Shown here piece by piece: positions 42,565-55,439 of a stretch of 64,000 nucleotides of DNA. The position numbers and the translations under genes are program-made. Source of the stretch: Anisodus tanguticus (Eukaryota > Streptophyta > Magnoliopsida > Solanales > Solanaceae); contig CM067555.1 of the NCBI GenBank assembly GCA_034509755.1, forward strand, positions 20,968,142 through 21,032,141, read 5' to 3'. The notes below the pieces were generated by a model, which was given only the letters and a program-made list of their open reading frames with translations, had not been told where the DNA came from and did no database searches. Positions within the stretch are counted from its first letter, which is position 1; every line of letters starts with the position of its first letter.

Positions 42565-43090
42565 TAAACCTAGGTTCTAACCATAAGGATTCCAATATAA
42601 CATGTTTTAAATGTTATGAATTGTTTATGTGTTTATTTCTCACAAAATATAACTGTCATTCATGTATTTCATTATTTCGCCAAATGGCACACACACACAC
42701 ACACACTTACATCAGCGCACAAAACAATTATGCGGTTTCATAATCGTCCTCCAGTAAAAAACCAAACTACTTCTTCGGAACACGTTAAATATGGAGTTGG
42801 TTCGCAGTCATCCAATAGTTGACAATGGTTCACCCTGAGTAGTCAGCTCGGGTCCCCTAGTCATTCGAAAAACCACTCTAGTTTGCCTAGGATAAAGTGA
42901 AGCCAAATACCTATTGAACTAGCGCATGCTTACTTAGATGAGTTTGGATATTTTAGACGTATCTGGACCTATTAGGCTAATTACCACGTATCTCAACGGT
43001 CTATGGAAACATGATTGTGCCTTATGTGATGAATAATTGCCCTTTGGAGGGAAAAATTAATCGTGCTCTGTTTTGTAATTGCATACCATT
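42565..43090 (+). other. 5' untranslated leader of the Ogre-like element with (CA)n microsatellite
   Basis: Non-coding, with a perfect (AC)9-10 run at about 42688-42707. No other structure recognised. Confidence 0.6.
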
Positions 43091-44630
43091 CTGAAGTTCG
43101 ATATGGTTTTGGAAGCACCCGAATTGCTGAGATTTTGGTGGTCGTGACTAGATGCCCCACAACAAAGAGAAGTTATGAACTATCTAGGATACATACCCTC
43201 ACTAGTGATCATGAAAGGGAATAGGGAACTATTAAAAGTCCTCACCGGATATTGAGAATGTGATAGAATGGTGTTTAGGTTCGGAGATTTGAGATGACCC
43301 CAACTTTAGAGGAGATTCAGGACTGCATATATAGTAATGTGACTTGTATGAGAAGGAGGAAGAAATCCGACCATAACCTTTTAGTACCTCATAGGCTCAC
43401 TTCCGATGCGATAATGAAGTTTTTATCCCTAGTCAGAGCCAATTGGATATTCGGTCCAACCGTATCCTTTAGGGCCAAAAGAGTGTACCTAAAATACTCC
43501 GTTAAGTTTTGGTCTTACGCCGACTGGGAGGCCACCTTACCCCTAGCCTTTTCCATATGCCTACTAGGAACCATGGTCTTTCCCAAAGATCGACACCTTG
43601 CCATAGATACTCGTGTCATTTACTTTACTTATCCTATCTTTCATGGCATAACCTCAAATGGAGAGACCAAATACTTCGACCTGGTCCCTGTCATCCTAGC
43701 CGACATATACCGAGCTTTAGGTCAATACTGAAACCTACATAGGTATTTCCAAGAATGTAACATACTACTGCAATGGTGGATTATCAAACACCTCAACAAA
43801 ATTGAGGGTCCCTCATACCTAGACCCATAATATAGAAATGATAACCTCCAAGCCAATTGTTCAAATTTCAGAAACCAAACCAAAGAGGGGTGGGCCTTCA
43901 TATTTTCGAGACTCCGAGAAGATAACATAAAATGGAAGTTTCCTAACTTCATATCCGAGACTATTGTGGTTAGAGGTAGAAAATGTCCTTTCTTTCCACT
44001 TATGGGAATACGGGGAATCCGCCCATATGCACATATTAGGGTCCTATGATAGTTTGGTAGGAGACAAATGATACCCTAAGTAGGAAACATGGGGGAGTAG
44101 GTGGTCGACTACGAAGAAGATAGGATCAAAGGGGTTGCCGACATCATCCAAGAGTGGATTGGTCGAGTGAGATGGGGTCCAAAGACTCTAGTCGAAGATA
44201 GGTTCCATCCAGGTTGTGATTAAGACTACGTTGATTGGTTGAGAGAGCATTTGCAAGGTACCCTCACTCTGAGAGCCAACATCTATCAGTGTAGCCATGA
44301 TAGGGATTCAAAAGCTGAGATCAAGGCACGCCGTATCCAAAGACGGGCCGATGACTAAGATACTAGGTACTTAGAGAAGATGGAGCATGATTAATCTATC
44401 ATAGCTAGTTTAACTGAGGAGTTAGACTTCACTCATGAGTGATTAGAGGATCTTGATGCTAGGATGAGGAGAGCAATGAACGAGACTGCACCTATGACCT
44501 TCACAAAGAAAGGGTTCTGGGTTGATCCGTTGCCGATGTCTACTCACATCTAGATTCAGATCGCCCTTCGAAGGGCCAAGAGAGCTTAGACAGACAGAGC
44601 TTCATCATCCGCCACTGGAGGCAACCTCTA
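43091..44630 (+). pseudogene. Ogre ORF1 (DUF7745-like protein of unknown function)
   Basis: Pieces in order: MVLEAPELLRFWWS and MNYLGYIPSLVIMKGNRELL (43100-43230), FRFGD then MTPTLEEIQDCIY (43294), SYADWEATLPLAFSICLLGT, and KYFDLVPVILADIYRALGQY (to 43731). After a stop a decayed tail follows with RWGPKTLVEDRFHPGCD and DYVDWLREHLQGTL (about 44170-44280). This is the conserved protein upstream of gag in Ogre-type elements; its function is not known. Frameshift just before the MTPTLEEI codons. Confidence 0.65.
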
Positions 44631-45399
44631 ATGATCTTTTATTTACTGCTTTATCAATGTTTGTAACCCCACTGGGGAAAAATTCATTATTAATGAAATA
44701 TGATTATGGGTGCAATGGTTTAAACCAACATTTGGCACAATTATATTTCAAACTGTTAGAAAACATAGAAAACCTTGGTGCAAAAAGGTTTAGGAATGCA
44801 AATATCACAATTGCTAATTATATGATTATGTGATATAATTGCTTATATGCTTTCATGTGTTCCGTTCGAATTCTTGGTTGGTTCCACATTCCGGACACCA
44901 ACCCAAAAGAAAAACAAAAGAAAAATACCAAAACTAAACTAAATTTGCACATCCTTAAAGGTTTATTTGCTACCAATGTATGCCCAAGATAGACAAAGTG
45001 CCACATCACCGGTTGTTGATTTGATTAGCGATGAAGAAATCAAAGAGTCGCTTCAGATAAAGATTCACAAATTAGAGAGGAAGATTGACTTGGCTAAATC
45101 CAAATGAAATAGGTCGATCAAATTCTAGACTTTGTAGGAAATCTTCCAAAAGAGACTACCAAGCGAAAACACCACTGCCAAGACCTCCCAGACGAGGTAA
45201 AAATGGGTTAATAACTACATCCCACTATTCAAGACACATAAGCGGGAGTCTAAGGTTCCCGAGGAAGATCTTGTGCCATATGTCGGGGAATCAAGTGTTC
45301 TACCCGAGAGAGTTACCCCAAATGCTGCGAAAGCCGCTAACTACTACAGGACGCCACAAGGGCCATCCTGAACATCATCCCCTATTTGGTGGGCAATAT

Positions 45400-45940
45400 C
45401 CCTCAAAGCATGCACTTCACCATTTAGGGTCGCACCAAGGCCTGTGCGAAGCATTGAAGTGTACGAAGGACTTAAAGCTGACGGAGCATCATGTTTCAGC
45501 CACTATGTCCTCCCAACTTGTGCACCCATTTACGCTCACAAGAGGTGCCCTTTCCACAAAAATCAACATGGCCATACCGCAGATGAGTGTCTGGCCCTCA
45601 AGAAAATGATCATAAGGTTGATCGACTACAAGATTATCCGCAACGTGTGGGGACCATATTCCCTACTGGTTCATGACCCTATCATGCATGGTGAAGGAAT
45701 CACCATTGACACTCAAGTTTGGCGCTACAATTTCATTATCTTTGAAGACTCATATGCAAGACTTTTCTCCATACTAGCTAGCATCGACAATATCTTCCGG
45801 TTAAGACTACTTAGAAACCCTCCGCAATTACTTTGGAAAGGAGGAAGATCTGCTTATACCACTCAGGGGCACCGGGACATGACATTGAAGAATGCGAGGC
45901 TTTTAAGTTCAAGCTTGAGCATTTGATCAGCAATGGTTAG
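45400..45940 (+). pseudogene. Ogre ORF1 C-terminal part with two zinc-knuckle-like motifs
   Basis: Two related motifs occur about 300 bp apart: CPFHKNQHGHTADEC (45555-45590 region) and CLYHSGAPGHDIEEC (about 45849-45893). Both have C-X2-H-X5-GH-X4-C-like spacing (CX2HX4-5GHX4C), followed by an LK/FK-rich helix segment. Together with ORF1 upstream they suggest a nucleic-acid-binding tail. A TAG at about 45938 follows the second motif. The pattern resembles retroviral knuckles but with His in place of the second Cys. Confidence 0.55.
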
Positions 45941-46104
45941 ATTTGGGTAGTTCTACCCCGCCTCTACTAAGAAAAGCCACCGGGATAATGCGGGGTCGTA
46001 AGGACGATGACCCGTCATGACTTTAGGGATAAGTCATCTTTTGGGTAGATCTAGGCCTCCTCTTTCATTTTAATCAAATGTTATCTCTTCCCCTTATTTT
46101 GTAA

Positions 46105-46290
46105 AAGAAACTACGTCCGACCTGATGTCCCAAGGGGGATACGTAGGAAGCCTTATTGGGACTAGTTTGGGAAACAGTTTGGGTAGTATGAAATTAGGGA
46201 TAATTTATGTATAATCCGAACTACGGAATGACCTAATTTCCCGCAGAGGGATACATAGGCAGTCTACATATGACTCGACCCCTATATTAT
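46105..46290 (+). repeat. Retrotransposon boundary motif, internal copies
   Basis: AACTACGTCCGACCTGATG … GGGATACGTAGGAAG (46110-46152) and GAACTACGGAATGACCTAAT … GGGATACATAGGCAG (46218-46262) are two copies of a motif that recurs at 53728-53773 and, weaker, at about 56198-56245. It lies between ORF blocks of the Ogre-like element. Confidence 0.6.
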
Positions 46291-46559
46291 ATAAATTATA
46301 ATTCTCCCTATTAGAAGAGGTTGGTCTCAACAACTTCATGGTAGAAAATTAACCATAGCATTTCAAACTAAAACCCAAAATTGAAAATGGCCAAAATGAC
46401 CAAAATATCCCGTAATGAAAAAATCAATCAAGTGTTCGAATCAAACACATAAGTCTATGTGCTTTTATGCAATCTATATGTGATATCTTGTATTATTATT
46501 TTTCACTAACGTTACTAATGTCATTTGCCTTTGAGTTTTTCTTATCTTGAAGATGGGAT

Positions 46560-48510
46560 TAATTAGTGTCATATTACGCTGACATACGTTACAGATCTAA
46601 AGCTGCAACAACATCCCTTTCTAAACAAAATCAAGCAAACATGAGTGGTACTCCGGATGACGGGTGTAACAAAGAAACATTGGTTCTGGAGGACCCTGCA
46701 CCTCAAGACCTTTAGAACCCATCACATCATGAGAACGTGATTAATCTACTGTTTGAAAAGATTCTGAACCTCCAAGAATAGGTCACAAAGAATGAAGCAA
46801 TCAATGCCATTAGAGAAGCGACCATTGAAATGAGAAGGCCTCCGCCGCCTTTTCCATCCATGCGTTCACTGGTACCCGAGCATTTTCTAGCCACCCGAGC
46901 TCACAACGAAATTACTCACATTGATACCCCATTCCAAACTCCACCACCTTGCCAATGTCGCTCACATACCCGAGACTTTCCATTCAGTGCCTTCATATTA
47001 GGCACCACTCACTTATACTGATCCTAGCATACACTAAAATGCCACTACTCACCCAATACCCAGAACTATTGGCACTCCAAAAAATTGCCAAATATATCCC
47101 ACAGTGTCTTTCCACACCCCAATCACTCCCATTGACTCCTCACCTAAACTCAATCATTACGCGGACATGAAAAAGGTGTGAAGATCCAAACAAGATAGGA
47201 GAGATAAGGAGATATAGCAGAAGATGGTAGATCTGCTCGAGAAGTCCAACAGAGGCTCTCAGAAGGCGACATGCCTAAGCTATGATGACCTTTGCATGCA
47301 TTCGGACATAGACTTTCCAGATGGATTCAAAGTGCCGAAATTCAAACTATTTAACGAGAATTGGAACCCCAAGCTCATTTTAGAGGATACTATAACCAAC
47401 TAGTCGGAGTGAAAAGAAACTAAGCTATAATTATGAGGTTATTCAGCTGAAGACTCACTAGAGAAGCCTATGAATAGTTCACAACCCAGGACATACATTG
47501 TTGGGACACATGGGAAGACATGTCGGATGCTTTAATGGAAAGATTCTGGTTTAACATAGAGACCGTGCCTAATTGTTACTACCTAGAAAAGGTCAAGCAA
47601 ATGTCCATGGATAACTACCGTGAGTACGCGAGTTGATGGAGTGCCAAAGCCGCCCGAGTGCAACCGCCGATGAGCGAGAAATAATTGGTCTTCCTATTCA
47701 TCCAATCGCAAGAATCAGACTTTTATGACCGCATGTTATCCTTGGTTTGCAAACCATTCTTCGAGTTAGTAAAAGTGGGAGAGGCTGACCAATAGAGCGC
47801 CACCAGGGCTATAAGGAAGAAAAATGAGGACGTGGAAAATATCTCCTACATACCTAGCCCAAGAAACTAAAAGAAAGAAGGATCACAATCTTCCTTCGAC
47901 ATATATCAGTCTCCATCACCAAACAGTTACATATCCTCTCCATACAACCTTGTGCCAATTTTCTATACATAGCCTAACTATCAAGCACTGACCCCTACAT
48001 ACCAAGCTCTACAACCAAACTATCAAACACCAATACCCATTTACCAAGATCCACAATTAAGTTATCAAACGCTTGTACCCATTTACCAAGAGCCTCAGAA
48101 CTACCAAAATTACCAAAATCTGCCATCTCTGGCTATATATGATTTGTCACGTCTGAACTTTGAAAAGAATACTCCATAGGTGTTTACCCCACTTCTCGAG
48201 ACTCTAACCAAGTTGTTCAAAAGAATGAGCACTGCTGGAATCATTCAAGCTATTCCACCAAATCCCACTAACCCTGGTAGCCTTTTCTATCGAGCTAACT
48301 AAACCTATGTATACCAATCCAGAGAAAGCGGCATAACACAAAAGATTGTATCAACTTGAAGCATAAAATATATGATTTGATAGCTAAAAGAAAGATCACG
48401 CTACAAACAACAACACCAAACATGAACACCAATCCTTTGCCTAATCACAACACTAATCACATCTATATGATGAGCAAGAGGAAGACTGGGTTGTCTGCCA
48501 ACCACTGATT
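46560..48510 (+). pseudogene. Ogre gag (decayed)
   Basis: Recognised segments are NEAINAIREATIEMRR (near 46790-46830), LSYDDLCMHSDIDFPDGFKV (about 47275), CWDTWEDMSDALMERFWF and NYREYAS…WSAKAARVQPPMSE (to 47680). A long Tyr/Gln/Pro repeat region (QALTPTYQALQPNYQTP, 47980-48120) and an end with NTKDCINLKHKIYDLIAKRK (48330-48400) follow, where the first Cys of the knuckle is lost. Many stops. Gag would form the particle. Confidence 0.75.
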
Positions 48511-48579
48511 CAGGGCTCTATTGAGAGTTTGGAATGAATAGTAGCCTCTCTCACCCTCCATGAATGACATAATTTCAAA

Positions 48580-49848
48580 GTGCTAATACCGACACCAGTC
48601 ATGGATCAGGTATCACAAGAGGTAGTCCAAGCCCCAACGAAAGAATTTATTATCCAGGTAGCGGTAGCTCATGGAATGACAAGATCTGGGAGATGCTATA
48701 CTCTAGAAGAACTGGCACAAGGAGCGCCCCAAAAGAAAGGGAATCAAATAACTATCACTGAAGGAGAGGCCGAGGAATTTTCCAAAATAATATTACATTT
48801 TCAAACACTTGAAGAAGACGACAACCTCGATATTGGTAATGGCACTACTACTGAGTTTATCACAACATCGACATGCTCTGATGAGAGTGTTGGATGAAGC
48901 ACACGTCCCCGCAGGCACAAATAGTAAAACTCTGACTGAATGATAGACCACATCATTGTGGCCCATAAAATTTCCTTCACTCCAGACGAGCCAAAAGAAG
49001 AAACAACTCACAACAAAGCTCTTTACATCATTGTCAAATATAGAGACAAAGTCATCGCTTGAGTATTGGTCGATAATAGGGCCGGTCTTAACATATGCAT
49101 CGAGTCTACACTCAAGCAACTGGGTTATGATATCGGGAAGATACACTAGAGCCATACAAATGTGAGAGCCTTTGATGGAGCTCAACATGATCCTATTAGA
49201 GAGATAGACCTCAATATCCAAATATGGCCCGCCAAATTTAGTATTAAGTTTCAAGTCATGGCGATAGCCACCAACTACAATTTGTTAATGGGAAGGCCTT
49301 GGATCCACATGGCTGACACAATACCATCTTCACTGCACCAGTGTATGAAATATTTATGGGAGAACCACGAAGTAGTGATTCATGGAGGGGGATGCATCCA
49401 TAACTACCCCAATAATTCCGTTATGGTGATTGAGAAAGTCTCCAAGGATACGGATTTCTATGTGGTAGAACTAGTGGGGGCCGCCAATAAAGGAGACAAT
49501 GAGCAGAGTCTTGTGCTACCAGTATACAAGATGATTGCCACCACCATGTTTGAGAATGGATTTGAACCTGACAAAGGTTTAGGCGAAGATCTACAGGGCA
49601 TAACAGAACTAATGTCTATTCTGGATAATGGTTTCCGTTTTGGCCTTGGGTACATCCAAAACTCCAAAGAAGCCTCCGAAGTCGATCAGAAGAAAAGGTG
49701 CCTTACAAAGTTATGCAAACCGTTTATGAGTTTATACTGGTCTTTACTAGTCAAAATGCCCATGCACAATGACAAAGATGAAGAAGAATGGTTAGGGATC
49801 CTGTTCCATGAGGAAGATTATGTTGTGATACTAGAAAAATGCCTTTAA
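48580..49848 (+). pseudogene. Ogre protease with glycine-rich tail
   Basis: Begins with MTRSGRCYTLEELAQGA, typical of the linker between gag and protease. The active-site region reads LVDNRAGLNICIESTLKQLG, so the usual DDGS(A)G triad is degraded. Then NVRAFDGAQHDPIREIDL, YNLLMGRPWIHMADTIPSSL and a Gly-patterned end (FEPDKGLGEDLQG, RFGLGYI), typical of Ogre/Tat. Open from 49162 to 49848 but broken upstream. Confidence 0.8.
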
Positions 49849-50175
49849 GTTCCCACCATCCGCAATTTTGATCCAAGTAAGAAACTGTCCAATTGGACCT
49901 TTACCCCGCTCTTGGCTCCTCGGTAGAGATGATAAATTTAACTTTCTTTCAAAAATCGGTGAAAGTTGGCTGAGGCCTAAACGTTCACCATTTGCATATT
50001 TATTTTTCTCATAATATTTTAAAAATAGAAATGACTTGATGTTGATATGAGTCAGGACCACATTTTGTATTTCTTTTATCAAATTAATGAAAGCCTCAAT
50101 TTATGTGGAAAAAATAGTCTTTTCATTTTGATTATATGTTTTTATACACTAACCATGCTTTATCTTATTTTTCAG
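49849..50175 (+). other. Putative Ogre intron between protease and RT
   Basis: Ogre elements carry a spliced intron between the protease and RT coding parts. Here the gap is AT- and T-rich and ends in a pyrimidine run and TTTTTCAG at 50175, followed by the RT-side exon that starts …IIIKNHNVMTCRE. The donor could not be fixed. Confidence 0.5.
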
Positions 50176-51830
50176 TAATAATAATAAAAAATCATAATGT
50201 CATGACATGTCGCGAGACGAGTGAGTCAAGTGATACAAAAGATGGAGAATGTGAGGAATACGATGAGGAGATCGAGTTAATTGAGGATCACATCGGTGAA
50301 GAAGATCAATATGAGAACTTGCAGAAGACTAATTTGGATGAGACCGAAGTAATCAACTTCGAGGATGAGGAAACAGTCAAGGAAACTAGGATAAGCGCGC
50401 ACTTGAAAGATCCCCAGAAAGAGGACCTGATAAATCTGCTAGGAGAGTACGTTGACATCTTTGCATGGTCATATGCGGACATGTCCGAGTTGAGCACAAA
50501 TATAGTGACCCACAAGCTGCCCATCAATGAGGGTTTCACCCCAATTAAGGAGAAAATATAACAGTTTAAGCCAGATCTGAGAATTAGGATCAAAGAGGAA
50601 GTCAAAAAATAGATCAAGTCGGGAGTAATGGAAGTAACCTCGTATCCTACATGGCTGGACAACATTGTGCATGTATTGAAGAAAGATGGAAAATTTAGAT
50701 TTGCATGGACTAGCGTGACCTCAACAGAGCTTGTCCCAAAGATAATTTTCCACTTCTGAACATTCTCATACTCTTCGGCAACTGTGCGAAGCATGAATTA
50801 CAGTCATTCATGGATTGCTTCACTGGTTACCATCAAATTCTGATGAGCGAGGAAGACGCACATAAGATAGCTTTTCATCACCCCATAAGGAGTATACCAC
50901 TATCGTGTAATGTTGTTCGACCTCAAGAATGTCAGAACAACTTACATGAGAGAAATGACCATCATTTTCCATGATATGATGAATAAAGAGATAGATTTCT
51001 ACATGGATGATGTCATAATCAAGTCACGAGAAAGCTTAGATCACATCATGCACTTGCGAAAATTCTTCGACAGACTTCAAAAGTTTAATCTGAAGCTGAA
51101 CCCGACCAAATGCGCATTTGGAGTGCCTGCCGAAAAATTGTTGGGATTCATAGTCACCTGCAGGGGTATTAAACTAGATCCTATAAAGATCAACGACATT
51201 TAAGAATTGCCACCGCTAGAGACCAAGAAAGACGTCATGAGTTTTCTGGGAAGGTTAATCTATATTGGACGCTTTATAGCGCAATCTATGATAATTGTGG
51301 AGCCTATCCTCAAGCTACTAAAAAAGGATGCACCCACCAAATGGACAGACGAATGTCAGCAAACCTTTAATACTATTAAGATATATCTCTCAAATCCGCC
51401 AGTCTTGGTCCTTCCTAGATCGGTTGTCCATTGTTGTAGTATCTATAAGTATCGGATAATGCTTTTGGATGCATTGTTGTGCAACACGATGAAACTGGAA
51501 AGAAAGAGCGAGACATGTACTATCTCAATTAGAAATTCATCACTGCGAGTCTAGGTACACCTTGGTAGAGAACACATGTTGTGCCTTGACATGGGTAGCC
51601 TAAAAGCTAAGACATTACTTGTTGTCTTACACTACCCACCCATCTCTAAAATGGATCATTTGAAGTACATTTTTTGCCAGCCCATGCCTATATGGCCAAG
51701 TGGCAAATGCTTCTGAGTGAATTTGATATCACGTACATGGTCCATAAGTTGTTAAGGGACAGGAATTGGCTGACTTGCTAGTAGAAAGTCCGATTGACAA
51801 AGAGTTTGAACCACTAAGGACTTATTTCCC
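50176..51830 (+). pseudogene. Ogre reverse transcriptase and RNase H
   Basis: Segments: ETRISAHLKDPQKEDLINLL, VDIFAWSYADMSELSTNIVT (50450-50510), KKDGKFRFAW, DFYMDDVIIKSRESLDHIMH (active site Y-M-D-D, about 50995-51045), FNLKLNPTKCAFGVPAEKLLGFIV, MSFLGRLIYIGRFIAQS and WTDECQQTFNTIKIYLS. RNase H codons follow, much decayed (LVLPRSVV, then KMDHLKYIF). The product would convert Ogre RNA to DNA. Stops at 50561, 51202 and 51555 among others. Confidence 0.85.
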
Positions 51831-51839
51831 AGACGAGGA

Positions 51840-52265
51840 AGCTCTAATGATAGAATGAGATACATTCTAAATGATAGAAGTTCTAATGGTGCAAATAATT
51901 ATGAGAGTTTAGGAATCAGAGCAGTTCTAGTCTTAGCAGGTCAACACTACCCGATGGCGGCAAATCTCAACTTTTGATGTACCAATAACATGACAGAATA
52001 CAAATCCTGCATTCTAGGTCTTTGCATGGCTCTTGATATGGATATTTAAGAATTGCGGGTGATAGGAGACTCAAATATGTTAATCCATCAAGTCCAAGGA
52101 TAGTGGGCTACCAAGAATGAAAAGATCATACCATATGTAAACCTTGCATAAAGGTTGTGCAAGAAGTTCAGAAAGATAGACTTTCGGCACACACCGAGGG
52201 CTCAGAACAAATTCATCGATGCTTTTACAACCATAACATCCATGATACAACATCCATAAGGCAGT
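51840..52265 (+). pseudogene. Second (archaeal-type) RNase H of Tat lineage
   Basis: Reads CTNNMTEYKSCILGLCMALD (51970-52030; catalytic Glu), ELRVIGDSNMLIHQVQG (Asp, about 52055-52105), TKNEKIIPYVNLA and FRHTPRAQNKFIDAF. The extra RNase H between the polymerase and the integrase is a Tat-lineage trait. Stop codons interrupt it (e.g. 52048, 52102). Confidence 0.75.
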
Positions 52266-52439
52266 CAATTATCATCTAGAGATCAGTATCAAGGAAAAAC
52301 ATGCTTACTATTCCCATATGGAAGCAAAACCGGGTGATAAACCTTGGTACGCCGATATAAGCACATATCTGGAAAAGGGAAAGTATCCCGAAAACATAAC
52401 AAGTAACCAGAATAAAACCATTAGGAGAAACTAATAGTT

Positions 52440-53576
52440 TCTTCTTGAACAAATGAGTACTCTATAGGAGGGCATCCTATCTAGGGCTACTCAGATGTGT
52501 CGATGCCACAGAGGCTACAAAATTGTTAGAAGAGGTACACACTAAGACTTGTGGTCTACATATGAATGGGTTCGTCTTAGCTAATAAGATCCTAAGGGCA
52601 TGCTATTATTGGATGACCATGTAAATCGACTGCTATAAATTTATGCAAAGATGCCATCAATGCTAGATCCAAAGAGATCTAATTAGGGTCCCACAAGTGA
52701 ACTCAATGCCATGAGCTCACCATGGCCATTTGTAGCTTGGGGCATGGACAACATTGGGCCTATAGAGTCAGCCGCATACAACGGGCATCGCTTTATCCAG
52801 GTCGCCATAGACTATTTCCAAGTGGGTTGAAGCTACTTTTCACAAGTCGGTGACAAAGAAGGTGGTAGCAGACTTCGTGCAAAACAACATTAGCCGATTC
52901 GGCATCCTAGAGTCGATCATAATTGACAATGGAGCAAATCTAAATAGTCATATGAAGAAGTATATTTATGAACAATTCCATAAAACTCATCAAAATTATA
53001 CCGCCTATAAGCCGAACAGAGCCGTAGAGGCACCCAACAGGAACATCAAGAGGATATTGAGGAAGATGATAGATAATTATAAGTGTTGGCATGAACAACT
53101 ACCCTATGCATTGCTAGGATATCGAATAACAACTCGGACCTCAACAGAAGCAACTCCATACTTACTTGTCTACGACATTGAAGTAGTGATACCGGTCTAG
53201 GTAGAGATACCTTCATTCAAAATCATACAAGAATCAGAGTTGGACAACGAAGAGTGGGTATGGAAAAGATATGAGCAACTATCTCTAATTGACGAGGAAA
53301 TTATGGTCACCGTATGCCACAGTCAACTGTATCAGTACAGAATGGCACGCGCCTTCAACAAATAGGTCAGAGCCCGAATCTTTCAGATAGGACAATTAGT
53401 ACTCAAATGCGTGTTCCCGCACCAAGATAATTACAAAGGAAAGTTCGCACACAATTGGAAAAGGCCCTACATGGTTCACAAAGTACTATCAGGAGGAGAT
53501 ATAATCTTAGCAGATATGGACAACCAAGAATGACCCAAAGTAATCAACTCAGATGCAATCAAGAGATACTATGCAT
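52440..53576 (+). pseudogene. Ogre integrase
   Basis: The zinc finger reads EVHTKTCGLHMNG … CYKFMQRCHQC (52535-52665). The core has MDNIGPIESAAYNGHRFIQV (first Asp, about 52749), IIIDNGANLNSHMKKYI (second Asp, about 52921) and AVEAPNRNIKRILRKM (Glu, about 53020), and LPYALLGYRITTRTSTEATP. The C-terminal region extends to about 53576. Stops and frameshifts are frequent, but 52850-53200 is open. Confidence 0.82.
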
Positions 53577-54495
53577 GAAGACACACTCTTTCAACTTGTA
53601 ATTGCATTTCTTTTACTTATAATCACTACACAAGACCTATCTCTTACGCAGAGATACGTAGAAAAATCCTCATCCGATTTGGTCTTCTTCTTATATAATA
53701 GAAAAACCAAATGACATTTCCTTGTAATATGAACTACGCGATGACTTGATTTCCCGAGGTAGGATACGTAGGCAGTCCATTTAGGACTCGGTCACATTAT
53801 TATAAAAATCCACAATCTTTGTTCTGAACAATATTCGACCTGATTCGTGCTTTGACATGATATGTAGGACTCCTTGAGCTCGGTCGCACCAAATAAAAAA
53901 ACCAAAGAAATTCCTAGGAAGCCTCTGAGATATGAAGATCTCAAGATCACCTCATAGAATCTCTAGATCCCCAAACTTGCAAATGGGGCAGAATTTTTGA
54001 GAGGAAACAAACATGGCACAAGAGTTAAATCAGTCTTAAAATTTCAACTAGGGCAGAATTTTGGAGAGTTCCTAAAAAATTCCTTCACTGTAATTCAGCA
54101 CGAGAGTTCACCGCAAGACAACCTTCAAACTGGGGTAATATTTTCGAGGGGGTCTCAAATATTTTACAAGGATAAACAAGGAATGTGCCTCGGAGTGCGA
54201 AGGACGGTCGAAGAACCTTCAAATGTCGTTCAAATTTATGATCAACGTTTTCAATTTTTTGTGTCATAAGTTAGATTCTTCTATAGTAATACCAAGCCCA
54301 AGAGGTTCAACATCAGAAAATAGAGAAACGACATAGCAGGAGTCGATGGTACGGGTCGACGTTATTAAAACTAACAATTTTTCTGTGGTTGCAGGATTTT
54401 GAAATGTTTTCAGGAGGACTGCAACCTATTTCCATAACTTGTTTGTTCATGATGAAACATTTATAGCAAAAAAGAAACTACAAAATCGAAACATG
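53577..54495 (+). other. Non-coding 3' region of the Ogre-like element
   Basis: It contains a GAACTACG…GATACGTAGGCAG block (about 53730-53775) that is also found near 46215-46262, plus a related shorter block near 53640-53660. The ORFs here do not look like any family. Confidence 0.5.
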
Positions 54496-54499
54496 ATAC

Positions 54500-54900
54500 G
54501 ATACGTCCATAACAACTATAAATGGAGCAAAGCGCCACAAGGGAAGTACAATCTAGCCATGAGAGCTACGAAAAGGGAAAAATGCCACAAAGGCGACACT
54601 ATCAGGTCACGAGAGCCATAAAAGGAGCAAAGCTCCACAAAGGTGGCACAATTAAGCCATACGAGCCATAAAAAGAGCAAAGCGCCACAAGGGCGGCACA
54701 ATCCGTCCATGAGAGACATAAAAAGAGCAAATCACCTCAAGGACGGCACAATCCGGCCATAAAATCCATAAAAGGAGCAAAGCACCACAAGGACGGCTCA
54801 ATTCGGCTATGAGAACCATAGAAAAGAACAAAGTGCCATAAATATGGCATGATCTGGCCATGAGAGTTATAAAAGGAAAAAATGACCATCTAACCGGGAG
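54500..54900 (+). repeat. Tandem repeat array, ~60-bp units
   Basis: About six or seven imperfect units of roughly 60 bp share AAAAGGAGCAAAGCGCCACA and GGCACAATC.GGCCATGAGA (units begin near 54524, 54574, 54634, 54674, 54724, 54774, 54834). This is the first of three arrays in the 3' region of the Ogre-like element. Confidence 0.8.
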
Positions 54901-54959
54901 GGTCACAATCGATAAAAGGACAAAATAAAGACGATCAAGCCTCAAGGTCCATATCTATC

Positions 54960-55430
54960 ATAAACTGCATGCCGAAAGGGTCATTCATAAACTGCATGCT
55001 GAGAAAGTCATTCATAAACTGCATGCCGAGAGGGTCAATCATACAAATTGCATAACGAAAGGGCCATTCATACAAATAAGTATGCTGAGAGGGCCTTTCA
55101 TACAAACTGCATACCGAAAAGGCCAATTATACAAACAAACATGTCGAGAGGTCCATTAATACAAACAAGCATACAGAGAGGGCCATTCATTTAAACAAGC
55201 ATGCCGAGAGGGCCATTAATACAAACAAGCATACAGAGAGGGCCATTCATACAAACAAGCATGCCGAGAGGGTCATTCATACAAAATGCATGTTGAGAGG
55301 GCCATTCATACAAACAAGCACACTGAGAGGGCCATTTATACAAATTGCATGCCGAAAAGGCCATTCATACACACTGTAAGCCGAGAGGGCATTCATTTTA
55401 AAAATCATGTCGAGAGGGCCATTTACTCAT
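54960..55430 (+). repeat. Tandem repeat array, ~40-bp units
   Basis: About twelve units of 36-42 bp share CATACAAACAAGCATGCCGA and GAGGGCCATTCAT. They vary slightly (AAACTGCATGC… against AAACAAGCATAC…). Direct repeats in this spacing look CRISPR-like at first sight but lie within a retrotransposon and have no unique spacers. Confidence 0.85.
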
Positions 55431-55439
55431 ATTTAATTG

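Noticed and set aside
54960..55430. CRISPR-like regular direct repeats
   Set aside because: Units are tandem without unique spacers, there are no cas genes, and the context is a plant retrotransposon.
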